This document shows positions 58,747 through 64,000 of a stretch of DNA of 64,000 bases, piece by piece. The notes below the pieces were generated by a model. It made no database searches, was not told the origin of the DNA, and saw only the letters and a list, made by a program, of their open reading frames with translations. The DNA is taken from positions 312,598-376,597 of the forward strand of contig UEHQ01000009.1 in NCBI GenBank assembly GCA_900489925.1. The letters run 5' to 3'. Positions within the stretch are counted from its first letter, which is position 1. The number at the start of each line of letters is the position of its first letter. The position numbers were made by a program, and so were the translations under genes. This stretch comes from Hyphomicrobiales bacterium (GTDB taxonomy: Bacteria; Pseudomonadota; Alphaproteobacteria; Rhizobiales; Rhizobiaceae).

Positions 58747-59028
58747 TTACTGCTTGACCGCGCGACCGCTGCGACTCTGAGCGATGGCCCGCGCTTCGTG
58801 ACGCCGGACCAGATCGTTCTGGACCTCAGCCTGGAATATCATCACCTGCTCGCGCACTTCGGGTTCGGAGAAGCCCAACGATTCGAGCTCGTCGGCAAGC
58901 CGGCGGCATTCAGACTTCCAGAAGCGAACTGCTTCCTCGCCATGGCGATGTTCCAGCTCGGCTGCACACCGTTCGATGTCGCCGGCGCGCGAGGCAACCG
59001 GAAAAAGCACGATTTCGCTCGTTGTCAT
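58747..59028 (-). CDS. Small protein of the DUF6074 type
   Basis: A 93-residue soluble protein: TTSEIVLFPVASRAGDIERC, then ELEHRHGEEAVRFWKSECRR and EVREQVMIFQAEVQNDLVRR. The order of an FP-containing start, HG-x2-A-x-x-FW and FQ-x-VQ segments resembles the DUF6074 proteins found only in rhizobia and relatives. The function is unknown. The start at 59028 fits the family better than 59061. It lies between the leucine operon and the divergent lipid operon. Confidence 0.65.
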   Translation of the reverse strand: MTTSEIVLFPVASRAGDIERCAAELEHRHGEEAVRFWKSECRRLADELESLGFSEPEVREQVMIFQAEVQNDLVRRHEARAIAQSRSGRAVKQ

Positions 59029-59221
59029 TGCGTCCAAGGTCTTGCGTGATGGTACTGGCATCGATTCGTTCCGTTTCGTGTCGACCTCATTCCTACCGAA
59101 GCATGGTTAACGCTTTCCTCTCGCGGCCAGCACAATGGTGGGGCGGGGGCTTTTGCTCGCTTGCAAAGAGGATTACACCTTTCACGTGCCGTCGGCGGCA
59201 TCAAGGGTTTGAGGGGAATTG

Positions 59222-59866
59222 ATGCGCGCGGTCATCGCGAAGCCTGTAGCCACGGCAATTGTTCTCTTTGCGCGCGCCATTACCGCGGTCCGCGCGATCT
59301 GGCCGAGCGAGGGCGTTCCCGACGGTCAGTGCGTGTATTTTGCCAATCACTGCAGCCACGGCGATTTCATTCTCGTGTGGACGGTCTTGCCGCCTCGCAT
59401 CAGGAAGTCCGCCAGGCCGGTTGCCGGCGCCGAGTACTGGCTCAAATCCTCCATAAACCGGTTCATCGGCCGCGATGTCTTCAACGCGGTGCTGATAGAG
59501 CGCGATCGGGACAAACGCACTCACGATCCGATCGAGGTCATGGCGACGGCGCTGGACGCTGGCTCCTCGTTGATTCTTTTCCCCGAGGGAACGCGCAATC
59601 AGACCGACGCGACCCTCCTTCCATTCAAGAGCGGCCTCTTTCATCTCGCGTCCGCGCGCCCGGACGTTCATTTGGTGCCGGTCTGGATCAATAACCTCAA
59701 TCGCGTCATGCCGAAGGGAGAGATCGTGCCGATCCCCTTCATGTGCAGCGTCGCCTTCGGCAGCCCCATGCACCTTGCCGCAGGCGAAAGCAAAGAAGAC
59801 TTCCTCGAGCGTATGCGAAACGCGCTTCTTGCCCTTTGTCCGAAACATACAGGCGATAACGAATGA
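59222..59866 (+). CDS. 1-acyl-sn-glycerol-3-phosphate acyltransferase-like (PlsC family)
   Basis: A 214-residue acyltransferase with both PlsC signature blocks: NHCSHGDFILVW (NHX4D) near residue 42 and LFPEGTRNQTDATLLPFKSG near residue 118, plus an N-terminal amphipathic or membrane segment. It would acylate lysophosphatidate or another glycerolipid. GAGGGG lies five bases before the ATG. It is first gene of a four-gene operon with cdsA, a membrane protein and a CDP-alcohol phosphatidyltransferase. Confidence 0.87.
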   Translation: MRAVIAKPVATAIVLFARAITAVRAIWPSEGVPDGQCVYFANHCSHGDFILVWTVLPPRIRKSARPVAGAEYWLKSSINRFIGRDVFNAVLIERDRDKRTHDPIEVMATALDAGSSLILFPEGTRNQTDATLLPFKSGLFHLASARPDVHLVPVWINNLNRVMPKGEIVPIPFMCSVAFGSPMHLAAGESKEDFLERMRNALLALCPKHTGDNE

Positions 59867-60813
59867 GCCAGGTAAACTCCGATCTGTGGACACTCGTGCT
59901 CGGCATTCTTGGCGTGCTTTGTGTCGCATCGACGGTTGGCTATATCCTGCACCACCGTCTTTCGCCAAACGGCTCGAATGCCGCGATCGAGAATCTCAAC
60001 GCCCGGATCAAGGCCTGGTGGATCATGGCCGCCTTGATCGGTCTTGCCTTTCTCGCCGGTCGGATCGGGGTGTTGCTCCTGTTCGGCTTCTGCTCGTTTG
60101 CCGCTCTGCGTGAATTCATCACGCTGACAAACACCAAGCGAGCAGATCACTGGGCTTTGGCCGCCGCTTTCTTCGTGGTCCTGCCGCTTCAGTATTTTCT
60201 CCTTTGGGAGAGACAGTACGGGATCTTTTCAATCTTCATCCCGGTATACGCATTCCTGCTTATGCCGATCATTTCGGTCCTGCGCGGCGATACGGAGCGA
60301 TTTCTTGTCCGGATCGCCGAAGTGCAATGGGCGCTTATGATCTGCGTCTTTTGCGCCTCGCACGTACCGGCTCTCCTGACCTTGAACATAGCCGGCTACG
60401 AGGGCCGGAACGTCCTGCTGATAGCCTTCCTGGTGATCATCGTTCAGCTGAGCGACGTACTTCAATATGTCTGGGGCAAGCTTTTCGGCCGGACGAAGAT
60501 TGCGCCCAAACTATCCCCCTCCAAGACCGTCGAAGGGTTCGTGGGTGGCGTCGCCAGCGCCACGCTGATCGGTGCCGGCCTATGGTGGATCACGCCGTTT
60601 ACGCCGCTCCAGGCGGGGCTGCTTGCGTTCGTCATCACGATGATGGGCTTCTTTGGCGGGCTGGTCATGTCCGCCATCAAGCGCGACCGTGGCGTCAAGG
60701 ATTGGGGCAACCTCATCGAGGGGCATGGGGGCCTCATCGATCGGCTTGATTCGGTCGTGTTCTCCGCGCCGATCTTCTTCCATCTGGTTCGATACTGGTG
60801 GTCGAGCACTTGA
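59863..60813 (+). CDS. CDP-diglyceride synthetase (phosphatidate cytidylyltransferase), YnbB-like
   Basis: A 316-residue membrane protein with eight or so helices. The CdsA signature near the C-terminus is SPSKTVEGFVGGVASATLIG followed by MSAIKRDRGVKDWGNLIEGH, and GHGGLIDRLDSVVFSAPIFF. It makes CDP-diacylglycerol from phosphatidate. Rhizobial genomes have a housekeeping cdsA near frr and dxr; this one, in a separate lipid operon, is probably a second copy like enterobacterial ynbB. Its start overlaps the acyltransferase stop as ATGA. Confidence 0.9.
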   Translation: MSQVNSDLWTLVLGILGVLCVASTVGYILHHRLSPNGSNAAIENLNARIKAWWIMAALIGLAFLAGRIGVLLLFGFCSFAALREFITLTNTKRADHWALAAAFFVVLPLQYFLLWERQYGIFSIFIPVYAFLLMPIISVLRGDTERFLVRIAEVQWALMICVFCASHVPALLTLNIAGYEGRNVLLIAFLVIIVQLSDVLQYVWGKLFGRTKIAPKLSPSKTVEGFVGGVASATLIGAGLWWITPFTPLQAGLLAFVITMMGFFGGLVMSAIKRDRGVKDWGNLIEGHGGLIDRLDSVVFSAPIFFHLVRYWWSST

Positions 60814-61220
60814 GCGGCGGTACGGCCTTCGATCGCATCGCGCGCAGCACGGTAACGCACGTCCTGTTTGCGTTCCTTGCGATGGGCGGCTGGGCGGTCT
60901 TCGCCAACCGGGCGCACCCTCTGCCAAAGGCTCTCCTTGCGGGGTTGGTGCAGGGCGCCTTGTCGGCCTGCCTGACGTTGTTTCTGAAAACGGTCGTCGA
61001 GCACCTTTCAAAGCGTTTCTCGGGCGTTCCGGCACTTTGGGCACCGCCACTGATCGCCTGCACGGCATCGGCGGCCGCCTTGGTCGCAATCCACGCGATG
61101 AGCGGAACACCGGAGATACTGAAGACTGTCGCGCTCCCGCTGACCGTGTCGACAAGCTACGCAGCGATCTACAATTATTCGCTATATCGAAAGAGGGGAT
61201 CCAATGACGCAATCGGGTGA
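60798..61220 (+). CDS. Small integral membrane protein in the lipid operon, unknown
   Basis: A 140-residue protein with three or four hydrophobic segments (about residues 20-37, 45-64, 83-100 and 110-125), KALLAGLVQGALSACLTLFL and a tyrosine-rich end (SYAAIYNYSLYRKRG). It overlaps cdsA by 16 bases and the phosphatidyltransferase gene by 17, so it is translated with them. I do not recognise a family. The GTG at 60798 is assumed; a TTG at 60810 is possible. Given the neighbours, a role in handling a phospholipid intermediate is a guess. Confidence 0.68.
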   Translation: MVEHLSGGTAFDRIARSTVTHVLFAFLAMGGWAVFANRAHPLPKALLAGLVQGALSACLTLFLKTVVEHLSKRFSGVPALWAPPLIACTASAAALVAIHAMSGTPEILKTVALPLTVSTSYAAIYNYSLYRKRGSNDAIG

Positions 61221-61857
61221 CCGCAGGCCACTGGCGAGCCGCGACACGCACTGGGCGCGCTCGATCGCACAATGGCTCGTCACGAAATCCGTGACGCCCA
61301 ACCAGATATCCCAGGCCAGTATGGTTGCGGCGGCGTTGGCCGGTTGCGCATTTTTTCTTGCCGGAACGAGCCTCGGGCCGACACGCATAGTCCTGCTTTT
61401 GCTCGCAGCCGCCTTCTGCCAACTCAGATTGTTGTGCAACCTGTTCGACGGCATGGTCGCTGTGGAAGGCGGCAAAGGCGCGCCCGACGGACCGTTCTGG
61501 AATGAATTTCCCGACCGTGTCGCCGACGTCCTGATCTTCGTAGGGGCAGGCATGGGCGCGGGCGTGCCGGGCCTTGGATGGGCCGCGGCGGCGTTCGCGG
61601 TACTGACGGCCTACGTTCGTGAGCTCGGTCGGGCAACAGGAATGCCAAGCGATTTCTCCGGGCCGATGGCAAAGCAGCATCGCATGGCGGCCATTACGGC
61701 CGCAGCGGTCCTCTCCGTCCTCGAGCCGATTTGGGGGGGCCGCAACGAAGTCCTGATCATAGCCCTTTGGGTGGTTGCAACAGGCGCGGCGGTGACGGCC
61801 CTCCGTCGCAGCCGCACGCTCATTGGCCGGCTCAAAGCGGATAACACCAAGCATTGA
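61204..61857 (+). CDS. CDP-alcohol phosphatidyltransferase (YnbA-like)
   Basis: A 217-residue membrane enzyme. SVTPNQISQASMVAAALAG is the usual opening and NLFDGMVAVEGGKGAPDGPF the catalytic block; the classical D-x2-DG-x2-AR-x8-G-x3-D-x3-D reads N-L-F-DG-M-V-A-V, then G, then NEFPDRVAD. The first aspartate is asparagine, as in E. coli YnbA, and the arginine is valine. It would transfer a phosphatidyl group to an alcohol acceptor whose identity is unknown. GAGGGG precedes the ATG. Confidence 0.85.
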   Translation: MTQSGDRRPLASRDTHWARSIAQWLVTKSVTPNQISQASMVAAALAGCAFFLAGTSLGPTRIVLLLLAAAFCQLRLLCNLFDGMVAVEGGKGAPDGPFWNEFPDRVADVLIFVGAGMGAGVPGLGWAAAAFAVLTAYVRELGRATGMPSDFSGPMAKQHRMAAITAAAVLSVLEPIWGGRNEVLIIALWVVATGAAVTALRRSRTLIGRLKADNTKH

Positions 61858-61960
61858 CATGAAGCGTACCGAAATGGCCGAAACTGCGCTTTGCAGCAAA
61901 ACGACATCGCCATAGAACAACCGCGCTGCTTCTTCTTTTCCCCGAAGCGGCCTTGGACTA

Positions 61961-61984
61961 GCCTCGCTTCGGCGAGGCATTTTT
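61961..61984 (+). terminator. Intrinsic terminator of the lipid operon
   Basis: GCCTCGC, loop TTCG, GCGAGGC and TTTTT, 104 bases after the phosphatidyltransferase stop. Confidence 0.88.
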
Positions 61985-62005
61985 CCCCTTAGAGTGCTGC
62001 TCTCG

Positions 62006-62785
62006 CTATCTGTAGGCCAGCTCGGATAGCCCGCCCATTCCCGAACGAACCAGAAATTCATGCATGATCCGCCGCCGCATCGGATTCTCAAGGCGCGTGA
62101 CCTGCGACCCCAGGAACTCGGTCTGCACATGGCCAAAAGCGAGAAGATCCGGCGATGCTGCGATCGTTTGCGAATAGATGCCGTGGAACGACTGCCGACA
62201 GACATAGGTCTTGTATTTGGTCATGCAGAAGCTCGCGAAGCGACCCTGCTGTTCTCTCAGAAAGTCGGCAACGCCGACCGTTACCTCCGGCCAAGCGGGA
62301 TTGCAGGTGTCGTCAAAGACGATGACCCCATGGTCGGCAAGTGAGTCCGCCGCCAAGCGGGCGTCTGACAGCACGTGGTGAAGCATGTGGCCCCCATCGA
62401 TGCTGAAGAAACGGACCTTGCCGGCCTTCTCCGTGATGTCAGTCGCGTTTACCTGCGTGCTGTCACGCTTGATGAGCAGCTCCTCATCCACCGGCAGTCC
62501 CAATCGGCGGCCGTTCTCGATAAAAGCCTCATACTGACCCCGCCCATTTTCGCGCCCGGGGATGTCGAACGTATCGATCGCAACAATTTTTGCGCCGCCG
62601 CATAGTTTCCGGAAGAGAAAGTAAGACCGGCCAAAGTAGACGCCAATCTCGGCGACCGCTCCGTTGAGACCAGCCGCCTCCTGGCTGCGCAAAAGCGAAA
62701 GAAAGACAAGCGCATCCGGAGGATCTATGTAGCCCTTTATCGCTCGCAGATCGCGAAATATGAATTTTCGAAGCGCGATATCCAT
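62006..62785 (-). CDS. Class I SAM-dependent methyltransferase (TylF/Methyltransf_24 type)
   Basis: A 259-residue protein with AEIGVYFGRSYFLFRKLCGG (SAM-binding loop), KIVAIDTFDIPGRENGRGQY and RFFSIDGGHMLHHVLSDARL, a pattern of sugar-, lipid- or antibiotic-modifying methyltransferases with a metal-binding DGGH motif. The acceptor is unknown. It is divergent from galE across 351 bases, so modification of a surface polysaccharide is possible, not shown. Confidence 0.8.
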   Translation of the reverse strand: MDIALRKFIFRDLRAIKGYIDPPDALVFLSLLRSQEAAGLNGAVAEIGVYFGRSYFLFRKLCGGAKIVAIDTFDIPGRENGRGQYEAFIENGRRLGLPVDEELLIKRDSTQVNATDITEKAGKVRFFSIDGGHMLHHVLSDARLAADSLADHGVIVFDDTCNPAWPEVTVGVADFLREQQGRFASFCMTKYKTYVCRQSFHGIYSQTIAASPDLLAFGHVQTEFLGSQVTRLENPMRRRIMHEFLVRSGMGGLSELAYR

Positions 62786-63136
62786 CGGGAAGTACTTTCG
62801 ATCTCACCGGCGAAACCAATTCGCATTTCAAGACAAATGCAACGAATGGTAAGAAGCAAACAGCAGAACAACATACCTTTCAACCAAAAACACCGAAAAT
62901 TCATGACCTGAAGAGAGACAGAATAGATCGCGAGCATTGCCGATACTTCAATTTTCTTGTTACGCAACGCCACAATCAGCGAAATCGCCGCTCGGAGTTT
63001 CTTCCTAAGAGGCAATTTGCTAATCCCAACGATAACAAGACGAAAAGAATGTCGTCGCAGGGCAGTTTCTTCTTTTTATCGCCATCCAGCTGCCCTACTC
63101 CTACGTCTGTTTTTATGCGGCAACAGAAGGTGGTAC
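62786..63136. other. AT-rich intergenic region between methyltransferase and galE
   Basis: This 351-base gap is much richer in A and T than its neighbours. It should hold the two divergent promoters. I see a possible long hairpin GGGCAG (63060-63065) with CTGCCC (63090-63095), but no convincing gene or RNA. Confidence 0.4.
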
Positions 63137-64000
63137 ATGGCAGGTGAAACAGTTCTGGTCGTCGGCGGTGCTGGGTATATCGGCTCGCACACGTGTCTCG
63201 ATCTCGCAAATAAGGGCTTCAAGCCGGTCGTTTTCGACAATTTCTCGAATGGACATCGCGAGTTCGTCAAATGGGGCCCCGCCGAGGAGGGGGACATTCG
63301 CGATCGGAGCCGTCTCGATGAAGTCCTCGCCAAGCACAAGCCAGCGGCCATTCTGCATTTTGCGGCGCTGATCGAAGTGGGCGAATCGGTCAAGGATCCG
63401 GTCGCCTTCTATGAAAACAACGTCATCGGCACGCTGACGTTGCTGGCAGCCGCCCAAGACGCTGGCATCAAGGCGTTCGTTTTCTCGTCGACCTGCGCCA
63501 CCTATGGCCTTCCGCAAAGCGTCCCTCTCGACGAGACACATCGACAGGTGCCGATCAATCCATACGGACGCACCAAGTATATCGTCGAGCAGGCGCTTTC
63601 CGACTACGACCGGTACACGGGCTTTCGATCCGTGGTCTTGCGCTACTTCAACGCGGCCGGCGCAGATTTCGAGGGGCGGATCGGCGAATGGCATCAGCCG
63701 GAAACCCACGCCATTCCGCTGGCAATCGATGCTGCGCTCGGTCGGCGCGAAGGCTTCAAGGTCTTCGGCAGCGACTATGAGACTCGTGACGGCACCTGCG
63801 TGCGCGACTACATCCATGTCCTTGATCTCGCGGACGCTCACGTTCGCGCGGTCGAATACCTGTTGCGGGGAGGCGAGTCTGTCGCCCTCAATTTGGGAAC
63901 AGGGACCGGCACGACCGTCAAGGAGCTGCTTTCGACCATCGAAGAGGTATCGGCACGGCCGTTTCCGGTCGAATATGTCGGGCGCCGCGAAGGCGATTCC
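63137..64000 (+). CDS. galE: UDP-glucose 4-epimerase (GalE/ExoB), truncated by the window end
   Basis: 288 codons are present, open to the last base. VLVVGGAGYIGSHTCLDLAN is the NAD-binding glycine loop, FSSTCATYGLPQSVPLDET and NPYGRTKYIVEQ the catalytic Ser/Thr and YxxxK, and RYFNAAGADFEGRIGEWHQP the substrate loop. It interconverts UDP-glucose and UDP-galactose for exopolysaccharide and lipopolysaccharide. The ATG at 63137 follows AAGGTGG. About 40 residues of the C-terminus lie outside. Confidence 0.95.
   Translation, partial: MAGETVLVVGGAGYIGSHTCLDLANKGFKPVVFDNFSNGHREFVKWGPAEEGDIRDRSRLDEVLAKHKPAAILHFAALIEVGESVKDPVAFYENNVIGTLTLLAAAQDAGIKAFVFSSTCATYGLPQSVPLDETHRQVPINPYGRTKYIVEQALSDYDRYTGFRSVVLRYFNAAGADFEGRIGEWHQPETHAIPLAIDAALGRREGFKVFGSDYETRDGTCVRDYIHVLDLADAHVRAVEYLLRGGESVALNLGTGTGTTVKELLSTIEEVSARPFPVEYVGRREGDS

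Noticed and set aside
60580..62205. Open frame of 541 codons opposite the cdsA-phosphatidyltransferase genes
   Set aside because: It spans four genes on the other strand and a terminator; composition and lack of motifs mark it as chance.

Overview
The window is a stretch of chromosome from an alphaproteobacterium of the Rhizobiaceae (Rhizobium/Agrobacterium/Sinorhizobium type). The evidence is high GC content, a 1154-residue pyruvate carboxylase very like the Rhizobium etli enzyme, and the neighbour order pyc - expR-type luxR - ndvA as in Sinorhizobium meliloti. A LexA box of the alphaproteobacterial type (GTTC-N7-GTTC), CTTGAC-N17-CTATAT-like promoters and a small RNA with three CCUCC loops of the alpha-r14 type agree with this. 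Almost every gene is intact, and I see no insertion sequence, prophage, integrase or CRISPR array. Cut genes occur only at the two window edges. A near-perfect parS site next to leuB suggests an origin-proximal chromosomal location.

Layout. 1-7.5 kb: end of a prenyl synthase, LysE exporter, ispG, an MFS/DeoR pair, a cystine-type amino acid ABC transporter and an FMN reductase. 7.5-14 kb: pyc, an ExpR-like quorum regulator and divergent ndvA (cyclic beta-glucan export). 14-23.8 kb: VOC proteins, an MHS transporter with an unusual periplasmic insertion, two tandem PAP2 phosphatases, leuB/parS/leuD, a PLP dehydratase, an HpcH-type aldolase and a small zincin. 23.8-29.7 kb: the SOS mutagenesis cassette imuA-imuB-dnaE2 under a LexA box. 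29.8-30.7 kb: bfd-bfr iron storage. 30.7-36.4 kb: rppH, a YibQ-like protein, ctpA, envC, rlmH and rsfS. 36.6-39.7 kb: molybdate genes modE and modABC with a Mo-box. 39.9-40.0 kb: an alpha-r14-type sRNA. 40-47.2 kb: nadD, proA, proB, obgE, an EEP hydrolase, two GNATs, rpmA and rplU, followed by tRNA-Ser(CGA) and an M15 peptidase. 48.6-58.5 kb: a translationally coupled leucine/isovalerate catabolic operon (ior - ivd - mccB - mccA - hmgL - enoyl-CoA hydratase). 59.2-61.9 kb: a compact phospholipid-type operon (acyltransferase - cdsA - small membrane protein - CDP-alcohol phosphatidyltransferase). 62-64 kb: a methyltransferase and a galE cut by the window end.

How the genes work together. Several blocks are self-contained modules: leucine to acetoacetate and acetyl-CoA; molybdate sensing and import; translesion synthesis after DNA damage; and an accessory phospholipid operon resembling ynbAB of enterobacteria. 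The usual nadD-rsfS-rlmH neighbourhood is split here by the sRNA and the molybdate cassette. The most interesting unexplained items are the ynb-like lipid operon with its unknown 140-residue membrane protein, the ior gene heading the leucine operon with a dyad upstream, the triple anti-Shine-Dalgarno sRNA, the MHS transporter insertion, and an EEP gene that seems to lack a conventional start codon.
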